Assembly: GCA_022414725.1 (NCBI GenBank)
Contig: CM039462.1
Coordinates: 57,499,838 to 57,563,837 of the forward strand
Reading direction: 5' to 3'
DNA length: 64,000 bases
DNA from: Microglena sp. YARC
Taxonomy: Eukaryota > Chlorophyta > Chlorophyceae > Chlamydomonadales > Chlamydomonadaceae
Under the pieces are notes generated by a model that searched no databases, was not told the origin of the DNA, and worked only from the letters and a program-made list of their open reading frames with translations. The position numbers were made by a program, and so were the translations under genes. This document shows, piece after piece, positions 33,842-45,348 of the stretch. Positions within the stretch are counted from its first letter, which is position 1, and every line of letters begins with the position of its first letter.

Positions 33842-33980
33842 ATGTGTTTCTTTATGTACGCATGTATGTTTGGAAATGTGTTTCTTTATGTACGCATGTA
33901 TGTTTGGAAATGTGTTTCTTTATGTATGCATGTATGTTTGGAAATGTGTTTCTTTATGTACGCATGTATGTTTGGAAACA
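33842..33980 (+). repeat. 34-bp tandem repeat
   Basis: Four copies of a unit with TGTTTCTTTATGTACGCATG followed by TATGTTTGGAAA. Confidence 0.92.
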
Positions 33981-34299
33981 GAAACTGATAAAATGCACGC
34001 CCACGTCCGAAACATTAAGAAGCGTGCAGCGCGATGCTTCAGCCAAGCCATCAGTCCCTCGGAAAAATTAAGTATCGCGCATGCTCGATGCTTCAGCCAA
34101 CGTTTCAGAATTCAAAAACATTGACCAGACCTGAGAAAACGATGGCCAAATTCTCAAATAAACATTACAAGCGTCTGCAAGCGTGCAAAAAAACGATTAA
34201 GCGTGTCTAAACAGGCAATGGTATGTTGTTGATTTGTGTGTGTGTATGTATGTGCACGTATGTGCTGCAGAGCCACACCCCCACCCCCACCCCCACCCC

Positions 34300-34476
34300 C
34301 AGGGTACTTCCATTTACCAAATTGGCCAGCGATTTAGCGCACTTGAAAAAATAAAAACTGCGCTTTGTAGTGCAAAAAGCGCAAAAAATGCTTGCTGCGC
34401 CCACAGGGGGTTGCAAAAAACGGCGCGAAACGTGCAGTGGGGCTCAAAAAGGCAGCGCGCGCTTGGAAGTACCCTG
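34300..34476 (+). mobile_element. hAT-like MITE family M1, copy 3
   Basis: 177 bp from CAGGGTACTTCC to GGAAGTACCCTG, with both ends changed in a matching way. The interior words are as in copy 1 (AAATTGGCCAGCGATTTAGC, GCAAAAAGCGCAAAAAATGC). It is inserted beside a (CCCCCA)n run, so the flanking duplication is ambiguous. Confidence 0.87.
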
Positions 34477-34574
34477 CCCACCACAGGACCTTTACATTTG
34501 TGTGCAACTGATAAAACGCATACTCATGATGATGATACCCATTATGAGCTGCTCGGTTGAGAATAGACTGATCC

Positions 34575-34780
34575 TTGTTCAACGAATGGCTCAATGGCAG
34601 AGCTCCTTGAACGACATAGGTGCCGGGTTTGAATCCCCACGGGTGCGCTTACGTGTTCACGGTCGCTGTCAACTACCATGGTAGCTTTGTCCAGGTAAAG
34701 TAACAGCCCGTTCCCTACCGCCGTAAGGCAGGGCTCCTTTAATACTACGCCCCACCAGGCGTTATCATGACTGAGTATAG
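34575..34780 (+). mobile_element. tRNA-derived SINE, copy 2
   Basis: A box-A-like TGGCTCAATGGCAGAGC is followed about 40 bp later by box B GGGTTTGAATCCCC. The body contains GGTCGCTGTCAACTACCATG and the tail CACCAGGCGTTATCATGA. It is one of the two best-preserved heads. Confidence 0.82.
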
Positions 34781-34905
34781 AATGGGCAGGGTCCTACCCA
34801 CAGCACAGTGTTAGCTTACTAGGACCAACCCAGGCCTGTAGTGGACAAAATCATTTGCATGCCTCATAACCATCCTTGCCTGATCAGGCTGTTAGTATCC
34901 CTTAC

Positions 34906-36015
34906 CTGTGCAACATCATTTGCATGACTCCTGGCCTGTGAAATGACTATGATGTGAAGATCTTGTGCAGCCTGCTTCAACCTCGGCTGTATGTTCCTGT
35001 CAGACAAGAGCGCGTCCAGGAGGGGATTGGCACCTGCAGCAGCAATCTGCTTCGTGTTCTCAACATTCATGCAAGCTAGACTCAACAGAGTCTTCACGGC
35101 TACCCTCTGGAGGCTTGCATCAGTATCGGCGGATAGCAATGCCACCATGAGGGGAATGGCACCTGCAGCAGCAAGCTGATTCATGTTCTCATCATTCATG
35201 CAAGCTAGACTCAACAGAGTCTTCGCGGCTACCCTCTGGAGGCTTGCATCAGTACCGGCGGATAGCAATGCCACCATGAGGGGAATGGCACCTGCAGCAG
35301 CAAGCTGATTCAAGTTCTCATCATTCATGTCAGCTAGACTCAACAGACTTTCCGCGGCTAACATCTGGAGGCTTGCATCAGTGCTGGCGGATAAAAAAGC
35401 CACCATGAGGGGAATGGCACCTGCAGCAGCAAGCTGATTCTTATTCTCAAGGTTACTGTCAACAAGACTCGATAAAGCCTCAAGAGCTCCCTTTTGCACT
35501 CTTACAGCAGTGGCGGCGGATAACAATGCCACCAGGAGGGGAATGACACCTGCAGCAGCAGCACTGCGCTGGTCGACAGGATTTTTGTAAAATCGAGTAA
35601 GACGATCGGCAGCCTGGAACTGTTCCTCATCACTACAAGTAGGTCCAAGCATTTCAATGTAACACTCCAAATCTGTCATGATTTCATGTTCTTTACTTGT
35701 TGTTGTTGCTGCTGCTCCTGTTGCTGTTGTTGCTGCTGTTGCTTCTGTTGTTGTTGCTGTTGCCGCTTCTGTTGTTGTTGCTGCTGTTTCGGTTGCTGGA
35801 ATGATTGCTGTTGTTGTGGCTATTGTTGTGGCAGCTGCACCTTGGTCCGCCACTACCCTTGCCTGATTCTGAGATTGTTGCTCGCCGTTGTTTGTCTGTC
35901 CCATCCTGCCTTCGACCTTCTTCCTTTCCTTCCACCTCTGCTTCTTCTCCTTCTTGAATTTGGCCTTGGCCTCCTTTCAAGCTGTCTCTCTCTCCTCCTC
36001 CTCCCCAGTAAGCTC
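34906..36015 (-). CDS. Armadillo-repeat exon of the ARM/RING gene (intact ARM copy)
   Basis: Acceptor GTTCCAG|GAGCTTACTGG before 36015 and donor CACAG|GTAAGG after 34906, both phase 0, so it joins the RING exon at 33122 in frame. The first 37 codons repeat the ELxxEEE...KEAKAKFKKEK start of the RING exon but contain a TGA at about 35979-35977; an ATG at 35904 (MGQTNNGEQQSQ) could be the real start. A Thr/Ala-rich stretch (ATTTEATAATT) follows, then five armadillo repeats of about 42 residues, such as AAAGAIPLMVALLSAGTDAS. Armadillo repeats form protein-binding superhelices. The likely product is an ARM-RING ubiquitin ligase-like protein. The function is inferred. Confidence 0.75.
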
Positions 36016-36084
36016 CTGGAACATACGCGTGTGCGGTCAACTTTTAGTTTGCATGTGCGCGTACACGCAACGGAGTGATATAAA

Positions 36085-36165
36085 AAAGATAACGCCTGGA
36101 GGGGCGTGGACCCTTCTGTAGGCCGCAGATGGGGAAAGTTACCAAGGCAGACATAGTAAATGTAA
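36085..36165 (-). repeat. Dispersed repeat, possible LINE 3' tail, copy 2
   Basis: ACGCCTGGAGGGGCGTGG, CTTCTGTAGGCCGCAG and GGGGAAAGTTACCAAGGCAG match 25571-25680. Confidence 0.5.
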
Positions 36166-36434
36166 GTGCAACGGAGCGCTGGACCATTGGGAAAATCGAG
36201 AAGGCGGGTGGGTAGGTGCGAAGGCTCTCTACTGTTTGTCTGTTCGTTTGTTTGTTTCTTTCCGAGAAAGTTGGTTAGTTAGTTATTTAGTCTGTTAGTC
36301 TTATACCCAGGTGTAAAGATTGCTAGCAGACTACCGTGCTCATAAATACATAAATAAATAAGTACTGGTAAATAAATACACAAATAAATATGTTGCCTTA
36401 TTACTAGGCGTGAGGTTGAGGGGGGCAGCCTGTT

Positions 36435-36700
36435 TGCTGTCCTCGTATCAGTGCAAGGCAGTTCAAGACTGTACAACAAGCAGAATCTACAAAGCAGGTA
36501 TGTGCCCAATCCTCGTATCAGTACAAGGCGGTACAAGGCTGTACACAAAGCAGAATTAACAAAGAAGGTATGCGCCCAAGGTCCTTGTATCAGTCCAAGG
36601 CAGTACAAGGCTGTACAACAAGCAGAATTTACAAAGCAGGTATGCGCCCAATGACCTCGTATCAGTAGTGGAGGCACTACAAGGCTGTACACCAAGCAGT
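36435..36700 (+). repeat. 70-bp minisatellite, first block
   Basis: Four copies of a unit with CCTCGTATCAGTACAAGGCA, GTACAAGGCTGTACAACAAG and AGGTATGCGCCCAA. A second block of the same family is at 37850-38300, both inside the intron between the two armadillo exons. Confidence 0.9.
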
Positions 36701-37845
36701 TTTTTTTGTTTGACTGGTCGCACATTGTGACCCCCGTGCGACCCTCAGGTGTGCAAAATTAGGGCGAAATGGGCCCTTGGTGAATGGTTTGTGCCCTGGG
36801 TCGCACCTGGGTCGCACAGGCCCAGCCCAGGTAGCTAGCTCAGGCCTACCACTGGTGGAAATTACCTAGTCAGAACTGTGAAAGTGACCCCGGGGATCAT
36901 GCATGGGCCCACCTGCCCAAGCCAGACAATACAGATGTACAACTCGAGTCCTGAACTACTCGAGTCCTGAAGACCTGGAGCTACTTTGTTTGACTGATGG
37001 TTGATTGTTGCAATGGCATAAGGCATGAGCAAAATTTATCGTTCTGAACCGCACGCGCCTGCGCTGCTCGTTTGTCGAGCGTCGTCAAGCCAGTCGTGGC
37101 TACTCCTTTGAACCCCGATAGAACAGCCATGCGAGCCTATACGCACCACCCACCCCTCTTCCAACCTCCTACCAAAGCCCCACCAACATCTCTAGTCCTC
37201 GACTTCATGGGAGAAGTCGGACCTTGGGTTTTGCCCCCTCCCCCTTAATTCCTGTGTTGATGGCTAGGCCGTGCCTTAGGGAAATTGCTTAGGCTGAGGT
37301 CTAGGCCAAACCGGCAGAGGTTGCACCAACAGAGGAGACAGGTGTGATGAGGGTAGTTATTGTGTTTGTGTGTGTGTGTCGTGTGTATGTGTGTCTTGCG
37401 CGTGTGTGTGTAGATGCTTATGATGCGCAAGGAATGTGTATTGATGATAACTTAATAGTGAGTATGCTTTAGGTTTACCGGGGTAGGTTGTAGTAATAGA
37501 CTAGTGTTGACTGTTCTGTACAATTAGAGGCTTGACAAAGTTGTCACAAACCAGTGCAACATATGTTATCCATGTGCAAAATGCATGTTTTTTAAGGCCT
37601 TCCCAGAAAAAAATCCCTACGCCCCCTGTACCCCCTTTTTAGTCAGTTTTCTTGTGTCAAGGGTGTTCTTTTGTCAAGGGTGTTCGTTTGTCAAGGGTAG
37701 GTGTAAGGTAATAGCTTTGCGCTGGGCTTGCGCCCTACAGACGGTGCTACCGCACTGTCCCAGAATGAGGCTTGGGTCACCACATGTGTCTAACAACTTG
37801 GCCTGCGAAATTATGAAGAAAAAAACTGACACCAAGCGGAATTAA
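36701..37845. other. Intron-like sequence between repeat blocks, no gene recognised
   Basis: A GGGTCGCACCTGGGTCGCAC direct repeat is seen at about 36808 and a (GT)n stretch near 37370. No conserved coding motif. Confidence 0.5.
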
Positions 37846-37849
37846 AAAA

Positions 37850-38305
37850 ACAGGTATGCGCCCAAGGTCCACGTATCAGTAGAAGACTGTACAATGAGCA
37901 TAATTAATCAAGCAGCTATGTACCCAAGGTCCTCGTATCAGTAGAAGGCAGTACACGGCTGTACAACGAGCAGAATTTACAAAGCAGGTATGCACCTTAG
38001 GTCAACGTAACAGTAGAAGGCAGTACAAGGCTGTACAACGAGCAGAATTAATAAAGCAGCTATGTTCCTAAGGTTCTTGTATCAGTAAAAGGCAATACAA
38101 GGCTATACCATGAGCAGGATTAGCAAAGCAGGCATGCGCCCAAGGCCCTATTTTTTTTCCATATACACACACATATATACAAACATAAACACAGATACAC
38201 ACACACACAATTAGGCCGCAGGTCACAAGCAAGATAAGACAGTGCAACAAGCAGAATGATGAAAGCAGGTATGCGCCCAGGGTCCTCGTATCGGTATCGC
38301 ACATA
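37850..38305 (+). repeat. 70-bp minisatellite, second block
   Basis: About five degenerate copies of the unit at 36435-36700, interrupted by a CA/TA-rich insertion at 38150-38210. Confidence 0.88.
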
Positions 38306-38559
38306 CACGTACTAAAGCCTAACATGTGTATGAATGTTTACATGCATGCATGCGACAATGTGGCCAACTCAGGACTGTGATGACCATTTGGGGACTAGTT
38401 TTGCACCAAATGTCCCCAAAAAGCTACAGAAATCTGTAAAAAGCTATAAAAAGCACTAAAACGCTGTCCCTGGAGGAAGCCTACAGCCATTAAGCTGGAA
38501 AAAAACCACTCTCAGATTTGAAAAAAATCACTGGTGGCACTCACATCTATCATAACTAG

Positions 38560-38730
38560 GGACCTGCATATCAAATGAAGTTGACCGAAGGCGAGTATGA
38601 TATCATTTGATATAAATTAAATTACATCATATGATATGATTTATAAATGGTAACTTTGGTCTAGTCAAACTGCCGGCATATGATGACATGATATCATATG
38701 ATGACATGAAATCATATGATGTCATATTGC
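38560..38730. repeat. AT-rich palindrome cluster
   Basis: The perfect palindrome ATCATATGAT occurs three times within about 90 bp, with related ATATCATTTGATAT and GATGACATGATATC words. It can form cruciforms. No function is assigned. Confidence 0.6.
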
Positions 38731-38957
38731 CGTTCCCTGCTCACAACCATACGCATCTTGCCAAGCTGATGATGATTACACATTACTGGACCTGGGCATA
38801 TCTTTAGACTGTCTAACTCAGCATAATTGAATCATGTGATCAGAATTGTGGTGTAGCGTTTATACTTCCAATGTTTCCTCTGCCCATAGACAGTGAGCAG
38901 CCATAAGGCTGGCGCACCATGCAATCAACCAAGTTCAAGCTGATAAAAGCGCCTTAC

Positions 38958-40341
38958 CTGCACATGTTCCTTTGAAGATGCAGTTGTCCTTGCATGTAAC
39001 AACTGCTGAAGCTGCCCGGACACATGTTGCAACGCCTTGAAAGGTGCTTCCTCGAACATGGATTGTAGGATGGAAAACGCTACTCCATCACCCGCACAGC
39101 CCTCGATCAGTGGGACCAAGAGGGGAATGGTGCCAGCAGCAATAAGCTTGTCCTGATTCTCGAGATCGTCAATGGCTAGACTCATTAGAAGCTCGGCACC
39201 AGCCAGACGATTGGATTCATCACCAAAAAGTTGCTTAATGGACAGCACCTTCACTAAGAGGGTAATGCAACCAGATGCAACAATCTCCCTCTTAATGCCA
39301 GCATTGTTGAAGGCAAGATGACGAATAGACTTAGTGGATACTCCTCTACCCAGTCTGATGTGAACAGAGGTGCCAGCAAGGGGGGGATGGCACCAGCAGC
39401 AGCGATCTTGTCCTGGTTTATGGGATTATTCTCTGCTAGACGACCAAGAGCGATTGCTGCATAGATCAGCTCTGTCTTCTCACAATTGCTAGCAGATAAA
39501 AGCGCCACCAAGGGGGGAATGGCCCTGCAGCAACAACCTCGCGCTGGTTGTCTGGGCTATCCTGAGCCAGGACGGCCAGAGTCAAGGTCACCTCACGATA
39601 AACACCAGAGCATTTACTGGTGGACAACAACGCCACTAAGGGGGGGATGACACCTGCAGCAACAATATCCCCCTTGATGACAGCGTTGTGTTGAGAGAGA
39701 TCCCTCAGAGATTCTGCTGCTCTCTTGTGCACACCAACATCGTCAGAAGTACTTCGTATGGACAACATAGCCACCAGCAGGGGAATGGCGCCTGCAGCAG
39801 CAACCATGCGCCCGTTATCAGGGCTGTGTCTCACAATCCTTACAAGAGCTAGCGCTGCATTCATCATGCACTTAGGAGTGCCAGTGGATAGCAATGCCAC
39901 CAAGGGGGTAATTGCACCTGCAAAACCATCCTTGCTTCAGTTCTGATATTTATGGGCAACTGTTTCCGCTAGAGCCATGGCTGCCTGCTCTTGTACACTT
40001 GCCCCTGTGCCACTAGATAGTAATTCTACCAAGAGGGGAATGGCACCTGCAGCAATGATCTCTATTGCAGTTCTGGAATCGGATCGAATCGAGCAGGCAG
40101 CTAGGTTCGCCAGAGCCCTGGCTGCAGACTCCTGCAAACATTCCGCAGTCCCGGTTGATAGCAATGCCACCAAGGGGGGAATGCCACCTGCACGAGCAAC
40201 CGCAGTACATGTCGGAATGGCTACATAGCGATTCTTGCCCTCGGCCTGTATTTGCCCAAGGAAATTTGCTGCCTCCAACTGCTCCTCCACACTTGAAGTG
40301 GGTCCAAGCTTGTTATCGTAATCCATATAGATGGCTGACAT
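38958..40341 (-). pseudogene. Decayed upstream armadillo exon of the ARM/RING gene
   Basis: The minus strand from the ATG at 40341 (MSAIYMDYDNKLGPTSS) to a donor GTGCAG|GTAAGG at 38958 encodes about nine armadillo repeats (GGIPPLVALLSTG, GAIPLLVELLSSG and others). It is homologous to the exon at 34906-36015, including the pre-ARM segment LGPT..EEQ. It has an in-frame TGA at 39939-39937, a frameshift near 39522 and another near 39345. The repeats remain recognisable in all frames, so decay is recent. Sequencing indels are an alternative for the two frameshifts. Confidence 0.8.
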
Positions 40342-40369
40342 GTTCCCACGTCCCTTGTTGCTACTACCA

Positions 40370-40665
40370 GGAGATGATCCTAAGACTTGTACTGCCAGGA
40401 GATGATCCTCAGACTTGTACTGTCGGGAGATGATCCTAAGACTCGTACTGCCAGAGATGATCCTAAGAGTTGTACTGTCAGGAGATGATCCTAAGACTTG
40501 TACTGCCACAGATGATCCTAAGACTTGTACTGCCAGTGATGATCCTAAGACTTGTACTGCCAGTGATGATCGTAAGACTTGTACTGCCAGTGATGATCGG
40601 AAGACTTGTACTGCCAGTGATGATCCTAAGACTTGTACTGCCAGGAGATGATCCTAAGACGTTGC
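40370..40665 (+). repeat. 27-30-bp minisatellite upstream of the ARM pseudo-exon
   Basis: About ten copies of a unit with GATGATCCTAAGACTTGTAC followed by TGCCAG. It directly precedes the first armadillo exon on the minus strand. Confidence 0.92.
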
Positions 40666-40929
40666 TATTGATATTGGATTACTTTTCCTAATGGCTGATG
40701 TGTTGCCGACTTGCAGCGTTGTCTAACCAAATTTGCTAGCCTGCATGCAGAAGGAGTGGGAGGTGTGAGTGGGATCCCTGGGTGGGTGCTGACTGGCAGG
40801 ACAAAGGCAGCCTTGTACGACCTAGTTTGCTGGCCTGCACATAGAAGACGAGAGAGGTGGACAGTGTACTTGAGGCCTCAAACATGGGAGGGCCTCAAAC
40901 ATAGGAGTGCAGGTGAGGGTGGAGGAAAT

Positions 40930-42020
40930 TGAGGCAGTGTGAAAGGCTGGTGATCAGTGGACTTTGGTGGAATAGCCTTGAGGACATTCAGGCAGAGTAA
41001 AAGAAACATTCGATTGGTAGGTATCCAGGTAGCGTGGAAGGTATATCAGGCCGGTAGATATTCAGGCAGAGTAAAAGGTATATCAGGCTGGTAGATATTC
41101 AGGCACCATGGAAGATTGATCAGGCTGGTAGATATTCAGGCAGTGTGGAAGGTTGATCAGGCTGGTAGATATTCAGGCAGCGTGGAAGGTTAATCAGGCT
41201 GGAGGACATTCAGGCAGCGTGGAAGGTTGATCAGGCTGGTAGATATTCAGGCACCATGGAAGGTTGATCAGTATGGAAAATATTCAGGCAGAGTTAAAGG
41301 TAGATCAGGCTGGTAGTTATTCAGGCAGTGTGGAAGGTGGATCAGGCTGGTAGGTATTCAGGCAGTATGGAAGGTTGATCAGGCTGGTAAACATTCAGGC
41401 AGCGTGGATGGTAGGTGAGGGATGAGGCTATTCAGGCAGAGTAAAATGTAGATCAGGCTGGAAAACATTCAGGCAGCGTGGAAGGTTGATCAGGCTGGTA
41501 GATATTCAGGCACCATGGAAGGTTGATCAGGATGGAGGATATTCAGGGAGAGTAAAAGGTAGATCGGGCTGTTAGATATTCAGGCAGTGTGGAAGGTGGA
41601 TCAGGCTGGTAGGTATTCAGGCAGTATGGAAGATTGATCAGGCTGGTAAACATTCAGGCAGCGTGGATGGTAGGTGAGGGATGAGGCTATTCAGGCAGAG
41701 TAAAATGTAGATCAGGCTGGAAAACATTCAGGCAGCGTGGAAGGTTGATCAGGCTGGTAGATATTCAGGCACTATGGAAGGTTGATCAGGATGGAGGATA
41801 TTCAGGCAGAGTAAAAGGTAGATCAGGCTGGTAGTTATTCAGGCAGTGTGGAAGGTGGATCAGGCTGGTGGTAGGTATTCAGGCAGTATGGAAGCTTGAT
41901 CAGGCTGGTAAACATTCAGGCAGCGTGGAAGGTAGGTGAGGGATGACGCTATTCAGGCAGAGTAAAATGTAGATCAGGCTGGAGGACATTCAGGCAGCGT
42001 GGAAGGTAGGTGAGGGCGAA
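40930..42020 (+). repeat. 37-bp minisatellite
   Basis: Roughly 28 copies of a unit with AGGCAGCGTGGAAGGTTGAT followed by CAGGCTGGTAGATATTC. A higher-order pattern of about 240 bp is visible (GGTAGGTGAGGGATGAGGCT recurs). ORFs across it on the minus strand are artefacts. Confidence 0.93.
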
Positions 42021-43394
42021 AGACATTGAGGAAGTATGAAAAGAAGATGATAGGAGGAGCTTCAGGTAGAAGAGCTGACGAAGGGCAGAGGGGCAGAGGA
42101 AGTGGAAGGTAGGTTGATAGAGGGATAAAGGGGGTTGGGGACAGGTTGCTGGAGGGGTAGTGTGGGTAGGTGGCTGAGGGGCACTGGGGCAAAAAAAGTA
42201 ATGGGAGGGGGCGTTAAGTAAGCTCCCTAGTTTCCGTGGGTATTGCATGGTGGGACTTTGAATTGGATGGTGAGCAGCCCAGAGTTGGCTGAAAAACCAT
42301 GCAACAATCAAAGCCAACCCAACAGGGGCAGGGGGGCAACAAGACAACGTCCAGAGAGTGAGCAGGCAAGTGAGACCAGAAGGGGTCATGCAGGCATCTG
42401 ATAAGTCCCCCATTCCAATAGTCCCCCTAGACTTTGTCAAGATGCGGGCACATTGGGAGTTCACTAGGGCAACAGGATAATGTAACCATCATCATCATCA
42501 TCATCATCAATAATCATGATCATGGTTGAATCACCCTTGGTTCCTTGCCAACCCTGGATTGCTTGCCAAACCTGGATTCCTTGCCTACCCTGGATTGCTT
42601 GCTCATCCTTGGTCCCTTGGTTCGCAACACCCTGTTCACCCTTGATTCCTTACACCCTTCTCGGGCAGTCTAGCATTAGGCCAGTGGTATAGTCTGAGTA
42701 GGGCAGCCCGCAGCCCCTTGGCTGGAGCAGGCCAGTCTCTTAATCTGGCATACCTTTTATTTTCGGCTACGAGCAGTAGCTTCTTGGCAGCACTTTGAGC
42801 CAGCTAAAACCAAATATTTCAACAGTTATGGGCAGCTAATCGTTTCTGCCTCATCTAGTTTGGCTCAGTAGCCAGTAAGGGGAGCTGAGCAGAGATAGTG
42901 GAATCAGATAATTGAGGACGAGCGTGATTGGTGCTAGACTAGGCGACTAGGTGACTAAGCATCCTCTCCGAGGCTTAGGCGCATGGGGTATGGAGTATGG
43001 AGTGCTCAGGGCATGGGAGTTACCTGAAGAGCGGCGAGAGTTGCCAACGACATTCAAGCCGTCCGGACAATATGTCGAGCTGATCGCTATGAAGTGGTGC
43101 TGATTGCTATGAAGTGGTGCTGATTGATGTGAAGTCGAGCTAATTGCTATGAAGACGTCGAGGTTCTGGCCGTTCCATGTTCTCTGGGTTTGGCTTGGCT
43201 CCGTCATTTGACTCCGGGCCGCGGGCCTGCTGTGGCTGCCCAAAGAGGCTTACAGTTGTACCTGATTATGTACCTTTTACCAGAGACCAGTCTCTGCCTT
43301 TTACCGATGACATTTATCCAAAGAGGTGGGGCTAATGCGGGCTAGGGCGGGCTAGGGCTCGGCAAGGGCGGCTAGGGCGGGCTAGGGCACGGCA
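42021..43394. other. Intergenic, short simple repeats, no gene recognised
   Basis: Contains (CAT)n at 42484-42512, a 21-bp degenerate repeat with CCTTGCCAACCCTGGATTGC at 42535-42610, GAAGTGGTGCTGATTG repeats near 43090, and GGGCGGCTAGG words near 43340-43390. No coding motif recognised. Confidence 0.5.
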
Positions 43395-43625
43395 AGTCTC
43401 GACAAGTCCTATGCAGCGTCGCAAGCGACGCGGAAAATTGGTGGAGTGTGTTGGCAACGGAAAGAAAGGTGGCAACGATGGAGCCTACCGAAGCGAGTTA
43501 GTTACGCGACCGACCGACCGTTGGATGACGTGTCAAGAAATTTTTCGGTCGGACAGACGGACAAATGAGTAACCCTGGGGGCTCCCGCCTTCTTGAAGAG
43601 AGGGCTCCGCAAAAAAACCCGAGCT
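43395..43625 (+). repeat. Dispersed repeat R2, copy 2
   Basis: Best copy: AGCGTCGCAAGCGACGCGGA, GTGTTGGCAACGGAAAGAAA, TTTTTCGGTCGGACAGACGG, ending CTGGGGGCTCCCGCC. Matches 30155-30345 inverted. Confidence 0.8.
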
Positions 43626-44185
43626 ACGACGATGTCACTCACGCGCATCTAAAGATGCGCAATCTAAGCGCGCCTATAATCGTAATTCGAACTCCTTATG
43701 CATAACATGGATTAATTTCTCCTTTCGATCGCAAGATTTCTCACTGAGCGTGTTGGGTCATAGATGGGCCTACAAATATACTTGAACAAGGAGCTCCAGT
43801 GCACGCTTCGAGTAGCTCCATACCGCTCAATTATCCAAACGCGTAATATTAAGTCATTCTGAGGCCTGCTAGCTGCTTGCCACTGCTAGGAGACGAAGAG
43901 CCAGTACTCGGGAAAAATACGAATCCCTGTTGCGGTGGAATTCGTGAAGATACGCGGCCTAATTTCGCGCTGCAACTGTCCGGAAGACCCAGAGAGTCTC
44001 TGGTAAGACCTATCTGAAGCATGGTGATCCGCTATCAGGACCTGTCTCACCGAGTTCGTGGGCCAGGAACCGACCTTGTACCACAACTGCTCACACAACT
44101 GCCGACCTAGGTAGGACCTTGGCGTGAGCCCATGTGGCTATGTTCGCACTTGACTGTACTGCCTGCCAATGCCATTTATGTCATG
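43626..44185. other. Unique sequence, no gene recognised
   Basis: Nothing beyond short chance open frames. Confidence 0.45.
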
Positions 44186-44256
44186 GCCCATTATTATTAG
44201 CATTATTAATTTCATTATTATCTGTATTATTATTTTTATTTTTATTATTATTTTTA

Positions 44257-44291
<35 letters not shown>

Positions 44292-44342
44292 ATTAATATT
44301 AACATTAATATATCATCACTATTATTATTATATTATATTACT
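44186..44342 (+). repeat. (ATT)n microsatellite
   Basis: A run of ATT units with TTTTATT and AATATT interruptions. Confidence 0.95.
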
Positions 44343-44517
44343 AGTGCGGTAGCCCGTGTGGCCGGTGGCCACACAGACACACATCACCCCTACCCCAATC
44401 ATAATAGGGTGCCCGTGGGGCTGGGTTACAGAATGGGCTACACATATGTCCTCACCTCCACCCCTCTCATAAACACAGTCATCATGTTTCCCCCACTTTA
44501 AATCCTGACGCATCTGC

Positions 44518-44660
44518 CCCCCCCCCCCCCCCCCCCCCCCCTCCCCAGCACTAACAACTACCCACACACTAATCCCTCCCATGCATCCCCCCCCCCCCCC
44601 CCCCCCCCCCACCCCCACCCCACCCCACCCCACCCCAGGCCCCCACCCCACCCCACACAC
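44518..44660 (+). repeat. Two poly(C) tracts and (CCCCA)n
   Basis: C homopolymers of more than 20 bases at about 44518-44540 and 44588-44610, followed by CCCCACCCC units. Confidence 0.92.
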
Positions 44661-44854
44661 ACACAGTCCCCACTCTGCCCAAACCTCGACCCAGGCCCAA
44701 TCTCAAATTTGCCTCACCCCTTTACCCGCCAACACATGCGCACTTCCCTGCTTCTCCGTTCCCATTAATCTGATCTTCTCTCGGCCACTTTAGCAGATGG
44801 GTTTTACAGAAGCGATTATGATGTTTCCAGCTGAGTTCGAAATCGCGCAGACGT

Positions 44855-45348
44855 TTGGACGTTTCGTCAGACGACGCGGAAATGCGAAGACTTTTGGAAA
44901 TTGCAAACGAACGTCTGCGCAGTTTCAGACTCAGCTTGAAAGATCGGAATTGCGCGAGAGCAAAGGTGCTTACCTGTAGCTTCCTCTTCGCGCATAGATA
45001 CCTGGTTGGGCGTGCAAGCTGTTTCCCGAAAGGGCCTTCGCTCGGTCAACTCTGTCACGCACTCGCTACAGCTCAGCGCGAAAATAACCTTATCGTTGCA
45101 GGGTGTGAGTCGTGTGGGGTGGGGGGGAAGATCTTGAAGAGGTATTGCACGCGGTGCAAGGAGCACGCAGCAAGAAGGAAGTTGGACGTCGGAAGAACGT
45201 CACAGGGTTGCAGGGACTTAGATCGTGCAGAGATACCATGAGCCGCGCCAGTGCCTTAGCTCGCAGCAAGATGAATGTATCAATAGAGCCTGCAGAAAAG
45301 CTGGAGAATGGAAGTGAACTACCTCCAATCACGAATCAGGCGATGTGA
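44855..45348 (+). CDS. Possible small gene with a coiled region and a Cys4 motif, unrecognised
   Basis: I do not recognise this protein. The first part reads EMRRLLEIANERLRSFRLSL, helix-like, and ends at a possible donor CAAAG|GTGCTTACC near 44966. After a possible acceptor CGTTGCAG near 45101 comes a C-x2-C ... C-x2-C segment (CESCGVGGKILKRYCTRC). An overlapping frame ends ENGSELPPITNQAM at 45348. There is no ATG at 44855 in this frame. The exon structure is uncertain and it may be a gene fragment. Confidence 0.28.

Noticed and set aside
40415..42464. Open frames over the 27-30-bp and 37-bp minisatellites
   Set aside because: Repeat-driven frames with no non-repetitive coding part.
44797..44979. 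Start of a gene at the ATG near 44797
   Set aside because: That frame reads FGRFVRRRGNAKTFGNCKR and lacks the helix-like text of the overlapping frame; kept only as part of a low-confidence locus.
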